Of a DNA stretch of 58,725 nucleotides, positions 1-11,329 are shown in pieces. How positions within the stretch are numbered: the first letter of the stretch is position 1; the number at the start of each line of letters is the position of its first letter. Below the pieces are notes generated by a model. That model ran no database searches and had not been told where the DNA came from. It saw only the letters and a program-made list of their open reading frames with translations. The translations under genes and the position numbers were made by a program. This stretch comes from Alphaproteobacteria bacterium (GTDB lineage Bacteria > Pseudomonadota > Alphaproteobacteria > Puniceispirillales > Puniceispirillaceae), in assembly GCA_012269555.1 (NCBI GenBank), contig JAAXKA010000182.1, positions 1-58,725 of the forward strand, read 5' to 3'.

Positions 1-136
1 ACAAGAGAGAAGCAACAATCATTCTCAATCTATTGAAATGAAGGGACCCATAATACAATGCTGGTTTATGTCCAAATAATTGTGATAAGACCCAACTGAA
101 AGATGCAGCTAAAGCAAAAAATGCAGCGCTATCCAT
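1..136 (-). CDS. EamA/DMT-family transporter, N-terminal fragment (runs off left edge)
   Basis: A minus-strand frame opens with ATG at 136 and stays open to the window edge, giving about 45 residues (MDSAAFFALAASFSWVLSQL, then a loop and a GSLHFNRLRM segment). A hydrophobic first helix followed by a short loop and an N-R-x-R-M stretch is typical of the first repeat of EamA/RhaT drug-metabolite transporters, inner-membrane exporters of small metabolites. Only the first helix and the start of the second are visible, so the substrate cannot be guessed. No clear ribosome site precedes the ATG, and a TTG lies two codons upstream. Bases 137-315, between it and regA, show no convincing gene or terminator. 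Confidence 0.55.
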   Translation of the reverse strand, partial: MDSAAFFALAASFSWVLSQLFGHKPALYYGSLHFNRLRMIVASLL

Positions 137-315
137 AATCAAAATATATAACCATGACTTTGTATATTTTCTTTGTGCTATTCATTTTTATATTAAAGTT
201 GCTCAACTATTAAAAAATTTGTTACGAAAGACTATGAGCACTTTATACACATAAAACAAAACCTTATTTATTTTTTTATCTAGAAAAAATATAAAATCTC
301 TTTGTTTTGAGCGTT

Positions 316-846
316 CTAATTTCTTGGAGCATGTTTTGCTAGAATGCGTTGCAATGTACGACGATGCATTTTGAGCCGTCTCGCTGTTTCGGATACATTT
401 CTATTACATTGCTCAAAAATGCGTTGAATATGCTCCCATCTCACCCTGTCTGCTGACATAGGATCATCAGGCGGTGGTGGTAGAGGTTTATCATAATCCA
501 CAAGTGCATTTTTAATTTGCTCAGCACTTGCCGGTTTCGGAAGATAGTCGATCGCCCCGACTTTCATAGCCGCTACCGCTGTTGCAATGTTTCCAAATCC
601 AGTAAGCATTATCGCCCTGCATTTGGGGTTGCTAGATGAGAGTTTTTTTACAATAGAAAGTCCACTTCCATCTGCTAATTTTAAATCAAGAACAGCGGTA
701 TCAAAGATTATTTTTTCAATTATTTCTTCTGCTTCTTCTATTGATGATACTGCTGTTACCTCAAATCCAAAAGACTCCATAGATTTTGATAGTCTTCTTA
801 AAAGAATTTCATCATCATCTAAGATTAGTAATTTACCTAAGTTCAT
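316..846 (-). CDS. regA: RegA/ActR/PrrA-family redox response regulator
   Basis: 176 residues. The receiver domain (about 5-115) has the acidic pocket D10-D12, phospho-acceptor D54 (AVLDLKLADG), T82 and K104. A proline-rich linker with six prolines in a row (about 121-126) leads to a Fis-type helix-turn-helix (about 139-170, ending ARRLKMHRRTLQRIL). This layout is characteristic of RegA/ActR/PrrA, the regulator that controls respiration, carbon and nitrogen genes with its kinase RegB. It lies 5 bases after regB in the same operon. In several known alphaproteobacteria regA and regB are divergent, with senC and hvrA nearby; here they are a simple tandem pair downstream of gyrB. Confidence 0.93.
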   Translation of the reverse strand: MNLGKLLILDDDEILLRRLSKSMESFGFEVTAVSSIEEAEEIIEKIIFDTAVLDLKLADGSGLSIVKKLSSSNPKCRAIMLTGFGNIATAVAAMKVGAIDYLPKPASAEQIKNALVDYDKPLPPPPDDPMSADRVRWEHIQRIFEQCNRNVSETARRLKMHRRTLQRILAKHAPRN

Positions 847-851
847 TTTTA

Positions 852-2134
852 TTACACCAAACTTTCAATAGGGATTTTAATTTTTACAGATGCACCATTT
901 GGCTTTCTATTTTGGAAAATAGTTGTCCCATTTAATTGTCTTATAAATGACTGAACCAAAAATAATCCAAGTCCCCTATGACCCTCTTGCCCTAAACGAG
1001 AGCTATTTTCTGGTTGCCCTATATTTGACAAAATGGAAGAAGGATATCCCATTCCATCATCTATCACATTTATATAAATCGATTCATGATCCCATGAAAT
1101 AACCAAAGTAATTTTTGTTTCTGCAAAATCATTTGCATTTTCAAGTATTGCCTCTAATGCATAACTTAGCTCAGGTATCTGAGCAATTTCTGGCTGGTTT
1201 TTATCTGAACTATTTTCAACTTTCCATTCAATTTGAACCTTAAAAGAGGAGATTGTATTAGCAACCATTTTTTGAATAGCCAGTCCTAAAGGCATTAAAA
1301 TATCAAGCTCTCTACTGGTTTTCATCGCGTCGGAGTCAAGTTCTGACAAAATAATCTGACATCGTTCAACTTCTGCTTTTAACAGCAATAAATCCTCTTT
1401 CTGAATAGAGTTTAATTTTAGCTGTGTCATTAAATCATCGCTGATCAGCCTAATTGTTGTTAATGGTGAGCCAAGCTTATGAGCTGCTGCTGTTGCTAAA
1501 GATCCTAATGCAATAACTTGTCTCTCGGAAGCGAGCATCAACCTTGTCTGCCCAAGCATTTCAGATATTCTTTTACTTTTTTGTGCTAACCAAAAAACAT
1601 AATAAGCCATAAAAATGGCAGATATCACTAATGCAATCCACAATCCAAATTGGTATAAGGGTGGAACCACGAACCCTTGATAAGACCATGGTAATGGCAA
1701 ATGATAAATGCTAAGAATACTAGCGCAAATTGTAACAATAATTACAAGGGTAATAGTTGAAAATACGTCTAAAATTGCTGCAGACACAGCAACAGGTGCA
1801 AGAAATAATATTGAAAATGGATTTAGTAGCCCACCAGCAAAATATAACAGAGCCGCAAGTTGAGTAACATCAAATATTAAAACAAAAAGGACAGATAGTC
1901 GTGATAATTGTACTGCATTTTTATTTAGCCATGACTGCCACAGATTTAAAATTATGCCAATTGCAATAATGGTCAAAAGAGGAATTAATGGAAGCAAAAA
2001 CCCTAATGCAAAATGAACTATGAGTACAGTTGTTAATTGCCCTGAAAGAGCTATCCAACGAATGAAAATACTAACTCTTGGGTCAATAAGACTGTATTCG
2101 GTTTCAAAAGCTGGTAGAAAATGACGGTCAGTCA

Positions 2135-2135
<1 letters not shown>
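852..2135 (-). CDS. regB: RegB/ActS/PrrB-family membrane redox sensor histidine kinase
   Basis: 427 residues. About six hydrophobic segments fill residues 22-183, with the quinone-binding heptapeptide GGxxNPF present as GGLLNPF at 101-107. The cytoplasmic kinase has phospho-acceptor H219 (AAAHKLGSPL), an N box around LENAND and glycine boxes DDGMGYP and GHRGLGLFLV. C259 in VERCQIIL corresponds to the redox-active cysteine described for RegB. The residue after the histidine is lysine (codon AAG) where I recall glutamate in RegB proteins. The ATG overlaps the gyrB stop by one base (TAATG), which suggests translational coupling. No senC/Sco gene is adjacent. Confidence 0.92.
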
Positions 2136-4594
<2,459 letters not shown>

Positions 4595-4597
4595 TCA

Positions 4598-5776
4598 CTA
4601 ATAACTTATAATACCATCATTCACATAAAAATACTGTGCTTTTGATTTTAGAGAATCAAAACTCTTTTCATCACTACCACTGTACCAAACCTGCCCCGAA
4701 AAATTTTTGCATGCGTCAAATAGAGCATCTCTCCTCCATGGATCTAATAGTGCCGCTACATCGTCTAATAATAACAATGGTGGTTTTTCTAATCTAGTAG
4801 ATTGCAAGTGTGCATGTGCTAAAATAAAAGTTATAAGAAGAGCTTTCTGTTCTCCTGTTGACGCTTCATTTGCAAACTGTTTCTTTTGACTGTGAGTTAC
4901 AAGCAAATCTGTAGTATGCGGTCCCATGATTGAACTATTATTTGCTTCACGATTTTTCTTTGCATTTTGCTTTATGATATCCTCTATTTCAGACGCTGGA
5001 ATCCGATTTAATAATTCAGTACCTCCTCCAACTAATTGAGCTGAGAATTTTGGAAATTCTGTTTGCATATTTTGTACAGTACGATTTATATCCTCAATGA
5101 GAGCGTTACGAGTAGCCATAATAGCAACACCTGTCTCCGCTAATTGAGTTTCATTTAAACTATACCAAATAGGATCCTTTACCTCATTTGCTAACATTCG
5201 GTTTCGTTCACGATACGATTTTAAAAATCGCAATAACCTGCCAGAATGGGCTGGATCGAAAGAAATTGCTAACCTATCAATGAAAAGTCGTCTTGTTTTT
5301 GGACTATCTAAAAACAGTCCATCCATTTGAGGTGTAAGCCAGGAAATTGAACAAATTTTTGCAAGCATTTCTTGTGTTTCAGTCTCTTGATTAATTTTAA
5401 CTATCCTACGATTACTCTCCTCAGATATTCCGGTGCCAATCTGCCAACACTTGTCATTTGTAATTAAATCCGCATAAACTGCCCATTTCCTTTGATTTTG
5501 CATGGGTTTATTTAAATCTTTGTATGAAAAATCATCTGTATTGGCACGCCTTAATCCTCGGCCTGGTGCTAGTAAAGAAATAGCCTCCATTAAGTTTGTT
5601 TTACCAGTGCCATTCTTACCTATAAGAACAACTGGTTCATTTTGAATTTCAAAATTAACTTCTCTATAGTTACGAAAATTTAGTAAGCGAATTTTTCTAA
5701 GCCAGTGACTAATCCCTTTATCTATCATCTTTGAGTTGGATAGTGAAACACAGTACGCATTGGATGTTAAAGCCAT
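4598..5776 (-). CDS. recF: DNA replication and repair protein RecF
   Basis: 392 residues. An SMC-like ATPase with Walker A GKNGTGKTNLMEAIS at about 53-67, a STGEQKALL signature and Walker B LLLLDDVAALLD near the C terminus. RecF helps load RecA with RecO and RecR at gaps in DNA. The ATG at 5776 lies 11 bases after dnaN. The usual RecF start sits only a few residues before the xxLxNFRNY strand; here about 26 residues precede it, so M17 (5728) is a real alternative. Neither start has a strong ribosome site. Confidence 0.95.
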   Translation of the reverse strand: MALTSNAYCVSLSNSKMIDKGISHWLRKIRLLNFRNYREVNFEIQNEPVVLIGKNGTGKTNLMEAISLLAPGRGLRRANTDDFSYKDLNKPMQNQRKWAVYADLITNDKCWQIGTGISEESNRRIVKINQETETQEMLAKICSISWLTPQMDGLFLDSPKTRRLFIDRLAISFDPAHSGRLLRFLKSYRERNRMLANEVKDPIWYSLNETQLAETGVAIMATRNALIEDINRTVQNMQTEFPKFSAQLVGGGTELLNRIPASEIEDIIKQNAKKNREANNSSIMGPHTTDLLVTHSQKKQFANEASTGEQKALLITFILAHAHLQSTRLEKPPLLLLDDVAALLDPWRRDALFDACKNFSGQVWYSGSDEKSFDSLKSKAQYFYVNDGIISY

Positions 5777-5787
5777 AAAAATAGTTA

Positions 5788-6891
5788 CTACACTCTCATA
5801 GGCATCAAAACAAAAATGTTTGCTTCATCTTCAGGGTCACGAAGTAGACTCGGAGACCCTGAGTCAATAAGCTCTATTGCTATAGTTTCGCCCTTTATCT
5901 GAGTTAAAATGTCCATCAGATATTTAGCATTAAAACCAATATCAATAGAGTCTCCATCATAACTTATTTCAAGAGACTCGGTGGCGCTTGAAGCATCTGG
6001 ATTAGTCGCGGATAATACCAGTTGATTATTTTCTATATTTAATTTTATAGCGCGTGACTTATCAGAGGCTATTGTTGACACACGATCCACAGCTGCACTC
6101 AATAAATTTACACTTACAGATATTATCTTATCATTACCTTTCGGAATAACTCGCTTATACTCAGGAAAAGTTCCGTCAATCAATTTTGTTGTAAGCCTTA
6201 CATCTCCAACGCTAAATTCAGCTCTAGTTTCTGACAATTTCACTTCTACTTCTTGTGGCTCATCATCCAAAAGTTTTCTTAGTTCTGAAACCGCTTTACG
6301 CGGTATTATTATCGCGGGCATACTTTCTGAGCCAGAGGGTGGCTTCATTTGTGATAATGCGAGCCTGTGACCGTCTGTTGCTACAGCAGTTAAATTTGTT
6401 GTGTCCGAGAAATGAAGATAAATTCCATTAAGATAATATCTAGTTTCTTCCATAGATACCGCAAACTTGGTTGTATCAATAAGATTTCTTAAATCTGGTG
6501 TTGTGATTGAAAAACTTACTGGCATGTCTGAGCTGTTTATTGCTGGAAAATCTTCTATTGGTAATGTCGGCAAATTAAAACTTGACCTACCCGCGCTTAT
6601 GTGTGCGTGACCATCTGCCACATGAAATTGAACCTCTGCACCTTCTGGTAATTTTTTTACAATCTCAAATAATAGATGAGCAGGTATTGTTGTTGCGCCC
6701 TCACTCGAAATCGAACATGGAGTTGTAGTGATAATATCCATATCCATATCAGTCGCTGTGAGCGACAGTTTTTCAGATGCTGCATGCAAAACAACATTAG
6801 ATAAAATAGGAATTGTATTCCGACGTTCAACCACAGAATTGATGTGACTTAATGGTCGCAATAAATTCATTCGATCGATTGCTAATTTCAT
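5788..6891 (-). CDS. dnaN: DNA polymerase III sliding clamp (beta subunit)
   Basis: 367 residues from the ATG at 6891 (MKLAIDRMNLLRPLSHINSV), ending in the usual MPMRV. Three repeated clamp folds span the protein. It tethers polymerase III to DNA and is the docking site for MutS, ligase and other partners. A longer open frame reaches 6975, but 6891 is preferred: it matches the family N terminus and has a strong ribosome site (GGAGGT, five bases before ATG). It follows dnaA by 117 bases containing an inverted repeat, so it may have its own promoter or control site. Confidence 0.97.
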   Translation of the reverse strand: MKLAIDRMNLLRPLSHINSVVERRNTIPILSNVVLHAASEKLSLTATDMDMDIITTTPCSISSEGATTIPAHLLFEIVKKLPEGAEVQFHVADGHAHISAGRSSFNLPTLPIEDFPAINSSDMPVSFSITTPDLRNLIDTTKFAVSMEETRYYLNGIYLHFSDTTNLTAVATDGHRLALSQMKPPSGSESMPAIIIPRKAVSELRKLLDDEPQEVEVKLSETRAEFSVGDVRLTTKLIDGTFPEYKRVIPKGNDKIISVSVNLLSAAVDRVSTIASDKSRAIKLNIENNQLVLSATNPDASSATESLEISYDGDSIDIGFNAKYLMDILTQIKGETIAIELIDSGSPSLLRDPEDEANIFVLMPMRV

Positions 6892-6934
6892 TTTTACCTC
6901 CACCAGAAGGAACAGGTGATTTTTCCTATTCTGA

Positions 6935-6952
6935 CATACAAAATGTTGTATG
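6935..6952. repeat. Perfect 7-bp inverted repeat upstream of dnaN
   Basis: CATACAA and TTGTATG are separated by four bases. The element lies 43-61 bases before the dnaN ATG, just upstream of its ribosome site. It could be an operator or a small leader hairpin; the sequence does not decide between them. Confidence 0.4.
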
Positions 6953-7008
6953 CCAATCCTTTTAAGCAACAACATGTCGCAACTTTATCGAAGGTCAATA
7001 GCACTTAA

Positions 7009-8475
7009 TTAATTATCAGATAATAACGAACGCAATAGTTCAACATCATCACTCATTTCACTGTCATGAATAAGTAACTCTTCTACCTTTTTAACAGCAT
7101 GCATAATGGTGGTATGGTCTCTTCCACCAAACTTTCTACCAATTTCAGGATATGATGATGTTGTTAAATTTTTTGCCAAATACATAGCAATTTGGCGGGG
7201 TCTTGCAATAGACCTGGCTCGTCTTGCTGAAAACATATCTGAGGTCCGAATAGAAAAATGCTTTGATACCTGTTTTTGTATATCGTCAATCGTTACACGG
7301 CGACTAGAGGCTCTAATAAGGTCAGACAATGTTTCACGTGCCATTTCAACTGTGATTGTTCTCCCAACAAGGCTGGCGTGAGCGACAATCCTATTGAAGG
7401 CTCCTTCTAATTCACGAATATTACTAGTAATTTTATGCGCCAAAAATTCAAGTACTGCATCTGGCACACTTACAGCAACAGAATCTCTTTTAGAAATTAA
7501 AATCCCTAAACGTAGCTCATAAGTGGTGGCATGAATATCAGCTACCATTCCCCATCCCAACCTACTTCGAAGACGTTCTTCCATACCCGATAAATCTGTT
7601 GGTGACTTATCAGCAGACAATACCACTTGTTTCCCGTCATCTACTAGTGCATTAAATGTGTGAAAAAATTCTTCTTGTGTAGATTCTTTGCCGGAAATAA
7701 ATTGCACGTCATCTATCATCAATACGTCTACAGAGCGAAATTGTTCTTTAAAAGTCATTGTATCCTTGTGTCTTAGTGCCTGAATAAACCGATACATAAA
7801 TTTTTCAGCTGAAAGATACATCACTTTTCGGTTTGGCTGACGGGAATTAATCTCCCAAGCTATTGCATGCATTAAATGTGTCTTACCAAGGCCCACACCA
7901 CTATATAAGAATAAGGGGTTAAAAGCGGCAGTTGCACTCTCAACAACACGTCTAGCAGCGGCGAAAGCTAATTCATTTGGCTTTCCAACGAAAAAATTTG
8001 AAAATGTAAAACGAGGATCCAAACCATGTGTAGAAGATACCGCTTTCCTACTTAGCTCTTTATCTTTCATTTCAGTAATTCGTGGGGCCCTTCCCGACGG
8101 AGCATCACTTATATTCATCAAATTTGAAAGTTCATTCCAATTTATTTCGAGAGCCGAAACAGGCACCGACAGACTTTTAGCAATGAGCCTTAATTTGTCC
8201 GAATAGTGCGATTTCACTCTGTCGCATACCAGCTTGCTAGATGCACTAAGATGGATTACTCCATCTTTCAAGTCCCCAAATTCGAGAGGTTTAATCCAGC
8301 TCCGCCATGCTGTTTCGCCAATATCCTTTCTGATTTGTGAACTTATTACGTTCCAAACCTCCTCTTTTTTTTCAGATTCATTTTTACTAATAGAATTAAT
8401 CCGAAAATTTTTTTCTTGAGATACGTTTTCCACGTCAGTTTGAGATATGTCTTCGTTATGAGATTCTTTTTCCAA
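7009..8475 (-). CDS. dnaA: Chromosomal replication initiator DnaA
   Basis: 488 residues. Domain I about 38-110; AAA+ ATPase with Walker A GVGLGKTH at 193-200 and Walker B VLMIDDVQFI; a C-terminal DNA-binding domain with the GRDHTTIMHAVKKVEEL signature. It binds DnaA boxes and opens the origin. The start codon is TTG (8475), with AGGA about nine bases upstream; no in-frame ATG or GTG fits domain I better. It leads the run dnaA-dnaN-recF-gyrB. Use of TTG may keep the level of this dosage-sensitive protein low (inference). Confidence 0.98.
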   Translation of the reverse strand: MEKESHNEDISQTDVENVSQEKNFRINSISKNESEKKEEVWNVISSQIRKDIGETAWRSWIKPLEFGDLKDGVIHLSASSKLVCDRVKSHYSDKLRLIAKSLSVPVSALEINWNELSNLMNISDAPSGRAPRITEMKDKELSRKAVSSTHGLDPRFTFSNFFVGKPNELAFAAARRVVESATAAFNPLFLYSGVGLGKTHLMHAIAWEINSRQPNRKVMYLSAEKFMYRFIQALRHKDTMTFKEQFRSVDVLMIDDVQFISGKESTQEEFFHTFNALVDDGKQVVLSADKSPTDLSGMEERLRSRLGWGMVADIHATTYELRLGILISKRDSVAVSVPDAVLEFLAHKITSNIRELEGAFNRIVAHASLVGRTITVEMARETLSDLIRASSRRVTIDDIQKQVSKHFSIRTSDMFSARRARSIARPRQIAMYLAKNLTTSSYPEIGRKFGGRDHTTIMHAVKKVEELLIHDSEMSDDVELLRSLLSDN

Positions 8476-8789
8476 GGGATATTCCTGACACGATATTTGA
8501 TATATTAATTATGATACAAACTCAACCAACAGATTAGAGAAGAATACCCATTTTACAAACTTTTGATCAAGCTAGATTCTTTAACAAAAAGGCAAATTAA
8601 TTAATAAAAATTAAAATAAACAGCTTGACATCTGTTTATCCATTTTTTGAGAAAATTTTGGTTTTTTAAAAGATTCAATCTGTTAGAAAATCGAATCAGT
8701 TTTATAATAAAAAAGTAGGATTAAAAAGAGAGGATTGACACCCCCCATTTATAAATACTGATAAGATTTATTTTAATGGAAAACTGTTT
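8476..8789. other. AT-rich intergenic region between rpsT and dnaA
   Basis: This 314-base, strongly AT-rich gap must hold the dnaA promoter. A weak minus-strand candidate is TTGGTT, 16 bases, TAATAT just before the dnaA ribosome site. Two TTGACA hexamers occur on the plus strand (8625-8630 and 8735-8740) without good -10 partners. The only DnaA-box-like string is TTATCCATT at 8636-8644 (7 of 9 matches). I see no gene, no cluster of DnaA boxes and no clear terminator for rpsT. Confidence 0.5.
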
Positions 8790-9065
8790 TTAAGCGGCGC
8801 TAACCGAAAGTTTTTTAACACTTGCGGCGAGTCGGGATATTTTTCTTGATGCTGTCTTTTTGTGTAAGACACCTTTGCTAACTCCCCGCATTATCTCTGG
8901 TTGAGCTAATCTTAGTGCATCTTTAGCACCATCGGCGTCTCCAACTCCGACCGCAGCTTCAACTTTTTTTATAAAAGTCCGAATTCGACTTATTCTTGCC
9001 CTATTTATTTCTGCTCTAGCTAAATTTCGTCGAATTCTTTTTTTTGCTGACTTATGGTTTGCCAT
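8790..9065 (-). CDS. rpsT: 30S ribosomal protein S20
   Basis: 91 residues, very basic, starting [20 protein letters not shown] and ending in an alanine/lysine-rich helix, as in S20. It binds 16S rRNA in the lower body of the 30S subunit. Position next to dnaA is conserved in alphaproteobacteria. A promoter candidate lies 34-63 bases upstream. Confidence 0.98.
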   Translation of the reverse strand: MANHKSAKKRIRRNLARAEINRARISRIRTFIKKVEAAVGVGDADGAKDALRLAQPEIMRGVSKGVLHKKTASRKISRLAASVKKLSVSAA

Positions 9066-9098
9066 AATTAACCCTTAAAACCCATAAAATTAGAATGG

Positions 9099-9128
9099 TG
9101 TATACGGCTGAAATATTAGGTAAGTCAA
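9099..9128 (-). promoter_or_regulatory. Candidate sigma-70 promoter for rpsT
   Basis: On the minus strand, TTGACT (9128-9123) is followed after 18 bases by TATACA (9104-9099). This places a start site about 25-30 bases before the rpsT ATG. The -35 matches 5 of 6 consensus positions and the -10 matches 4 of 6. Confidence 0.4.
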
Positions 9129-9163
9129 GCTGTAATTACCTTTTTTTCTAATAATTTTTAGAT

Positions 9164-9562
9164 TTATGGGGTTGTTAAAGGAGTTATGCTTAATCTCCAA
9201 ATTAAACCTTTCAGATTGTTAGAGGATATGAACTCAAATTTTTCTTCTCCCCTATGATATTGTTTTCCAGATATTTTCCAACCGAGTTGTGGCATGACCT
9301 CACTATAAAATTTCTCGATTGATTCTCTACTATCATTCGATGTAGCTATCAAGATAATTATACGACCAGATGGAGAGTCAAAACCAAAACTTAATTTTGG
9401 TTCTATTTTCATTGAGTTCATTACTGGGATATCGTCGATAAAGTTTAGTCTAACATTTTCATCACATAACGAACTTTTTGTGCAAATAAACAATAGTGAC
9501 ATTGCAACAATGATAGCTTCATATCTAAAAGAAAGTATCTTACTGTATTTCGAGTAATTCAT
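9164..9562 (-). CDS. Small secreted protein of unknown function
   Basis: 132 residues. A hydrophobic stretch at about 15-28 (AIIVAMSLLFICT) followed by SSLCDE looks like a signal peptide, so the mature protein is probably periplasmic, about 100 residues. It contains FDSPSGRI, then IEKFYSEVMPQLGWK and a YHRGEEKFEF strand. I recall this pattern from uncharacterised alphaproteobacterial proteins encoded near mutM, but I know no function. An enoyl-CoA hydratase gene often lies between rpsT and mutM in alphaproteobacteria; only this gene is present here. It ends 98 bases before rpsT. Confidence 0.75.
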   Translation of the reverse strand: MNYSKYSKILSFRYEAIIVAMSLLFICTKSSLCDENVRLNFIDDIPVMNSMKIEPKLSFGFDSPSGRIIILIATSNDSRESIEKFYSEVMPQLGWKISGKQYHRGEEKFEFISSNNLKGLIWRLSITPLTTP

Positions 9563-9601
9563 TTCTCATGTCCTATTTTGAAAAAATTATGGTAACACGA
9601 A

Positions 9602-10423
9602 TTAACGTTGACATAAACTACAATAAAATGTTGTTCGCCCTGATTGTTTTAGCTCTTTTATAATCGAACCACAACCAAGGCAAGGTTCTCCAGACCTTCC
9701 ATAAACCTGCAATGATTGGATAAAATAACCTATTTCGCCACCTGGTTGAATGTGATTACGGAGGCTAGTTCCCCCTGCATCAATAGCTTCAAGGAGTATA
9801 ACTTTAATAGAGTCTACAAGTTTTTCTGCTCTTTTCTTTTTTAAAGTTCTAGCCTGGCGTTTTGGAGAGATTCCTGCCCTAAATAAGGCTTCCGATGCAT
9901 AAATATTCCCAATTCCTGCAATATTTCTTTGATCCAATAAGAACGTTTTTATTGAACAAGTTTTACTGGCCGTCTTGGTGATTATATAATCAGGTGTAAA
10001 TTCTTTGCTCAATGGTTCGGGCCCCAAGTTTTTTAAAAGCCAATGTGATAAGACATATTCTTCTTTAAATAAGTCAACACAACCAAACCTTCTTGGATCG
10101 GAAAATACCAACCATTCCTCACTTTCAAAACCAATCGCAACATGGTCATGTTTTTGAAAGTTCGGTCGACTTTTATAGATTCGAAAAGCACCAGACATAC
10201 CAAGGTGTATTAAAAGAATTTGCTTTGTAGAAAGGGGAATTAAAATATATTTTCCTCGTCTTTGTGGTTGCTTGCAAATTACTCCTTTAAGAGTTCTATT
10301 CAGAGATGTTGGAATAGGCCAACGCAAATTTTTTCTACCTACAAAAATGTCAGTGATCTTTTTTCCACTAGCAATTGAAGTAATAGCGCGTTTAACTGTT
10401 TCAACTTCTGGTAACTCTGGCAA
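9602..10423 (-). CDS. mutM: Formamidopyrimidine-DNA glycosylase (8-oxoguanine repair)
   Basis: 273 residues. It begins PELPEVETV after the initiator, so the catalytic P2 and E3 are in place; K58 lies in RRGKYILIP; the C-terminal zinc finger uses C248, C251, C268 and C271. It removes oxidised purines such as 8-oxoguanine and nicks the strand. The start is TTG at 10423, with AGAGGA about nine bases upstream; a nearby ATG is out of frame. It is divergent from ubiE. The extra GNIYASEALF segment before the helix-two-turn-helix is normal. Confidence 0.97.
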   Translation of the reverse strand: MPELPEVETVKRAITSIASGKKITDIFVGRKNLRWPIPTSLNRTLKGVICKQPQRRGKYILIPLSTKQILLIHLGMSGAFRIYKSRPNFQKHDHVAIGFESEEWLVFSDPRRFGCVDLFKEEYVLSHWLLKNLGPEPLSKEFTPDYIITKTASKTCSIKTFLLDQRNIAGIGNIYASEALFRAGISPKRQARTLKKKRAEKLVDSIKVILLEAIDAGGTSLRNHIQPGGEIGYFIQSLQVYGRSGEPCLGCGSIIKELKQSGRTTFYCSLCQR

Positions 10424-10485
10424 TCTTGCATTTCCTCTTTTTACTTTATCCTGTTATAACAAATCCACAAATCAAAGCATGGTAT

Positions 10486-10514
10486 TTGATGAACTGATTT
10501 CATCAACCTATATA
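10486..10514 (+). promoter_or_regulatory. Candidate sigma-70 promoter of the ubiE-ubiB-coaBC-dut-moeB operon
   Basis: TTGATG (10486-10491), 17 bases, TATATA (10509-10514) lies 38 bases before the ubiE ATG in the mutM/ubiE divergent region. Spacing is ideal, with 4 and 5 matches to the two consensus hexamers. Confidence 0.5.
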
Positions 10515-10552
10515 GATTAAAAATATATGTTTATTTACAGGAAACTCAACAA

Positions 10553-11329
10553 ATGAGTAAAAGTGCAGAGAACAAAAAAGTTCCGACAGCTAAATACCAA
10601 GTAGATTTTGGTTATAGCAAAGTTTCTATTACTCAAAAGCAAAATTTGGTAAATGATGTTTTCAATTCTGTCGCACCTTCCTATGATATTATGAATGACT
10701 TAATGAGCTTAGGCGTTCATAGGCTTTGGAAGGAAACATTGCTTGACTGGATGGCACCGCGCCCCAATCAAGTGTTAGCAGATTTGGCGGGAGGAACGGG
10801 AGATATAGCTCTTCGCTTTGTACAAAGAGGTGGTCAATTCGCATATATTATTGATATAAATCAACAAATGCTAGCCTCAGGCCAAAAGAGAAAAGTGATG
10901 GGAAATTATAAAAATAAGCTTAATTGGCTATGTGGCGATGCGCAAGCTATACCTTTAGCAGATAATAGTGTGGATAGAGTGACTATTGCCTTTGGACTTA
11001 GAAATGTTCCAGATCGAACCAAAGCATTAAAACAAATAACTCGTATTCTAAAACCCGGCGGGAGATTTTGTTGTCTTGAATTTTCACATGTAAGAAACCA
11101 ATTATTATCGGCTATATACGATAAATGGTCTTTTGATGTGCTCCCTAGGCTCGGTCACCTGATAGCCGGCGATAGTCAATCTTATCAATATTTAGTGGAA
11201 TCCATTCGCCAATTTCCATCACAAGCAGAGCTTAGTTTAATGATGGCAGATGCAGGGATGTCACAAATTAAAGTTAAAACACTTTCTGGCGGAATTGCGG
11301 CAATCCATTCAGGGTGGAAAATAGATTAA
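10553..11329 (+). CDS. ubiE: Ubiquinone/menaquinone biosynthesis C-methyltransferase
   Basis: 258 residues. Class I SAM-dependent methyltransferase with motif I LADLAGGTGDIALRF, the UbiE signature YDIMNDLMSLGVHRLWK, and RITRILKPGGRFCCLEFSH. It adds the ring C-methyl in ubiquinone synthesis. ATG at 10553. It is first in a five-gene operon, and its TAA overlaps the ubiB ATG by one base. Together with ubiB it indicates a respiratory, ubiquinone-using organism, which fits the quinone-sensing RegB elsewhere in the window. Confidence 0.97.
   Translation: MSKSAENKKVPTAKYQVDFGYSKVSITQKQNLVNDVFNSVAPSYDIMNDLMSLGVHRLWKETLLDWMAPRPNQVLADLAGGTGDIALRFVQRGGQFAYIIDINQQMLASGQKRKVMGNYKNKLNWLCGDAQAIPLADNSVDRVTIAFGLRNVPDRTKALKQITRILKPGGRFCCLEFSHVRNQLLSAIYDKWSFDVLPRLGHLIAGDSQSYQYLVESIRQFPSQAELSLMMADAGMSQIKVKTLSGGIAAIHSGWKID

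Noticed and set aside
8476-8789. Possible replication origin next to dnaA
   Set aside because: The region is AT-rich but has only one poor DnaA-box-like string (TTATCCATT) and no repeated 13-mers; many alphaproteobacteria have the origin elsewhere. GC skew over the whole genome would be needed.
9119-9147. Plus-strand terminator-like hairpin (GGTAA, 12-base loop, TTACC, seven T)
   Set aside because: The stem is only five A/T-rich pairs and no plus-strand gene lies upstream; the strand of both neighbouring genes is minus.
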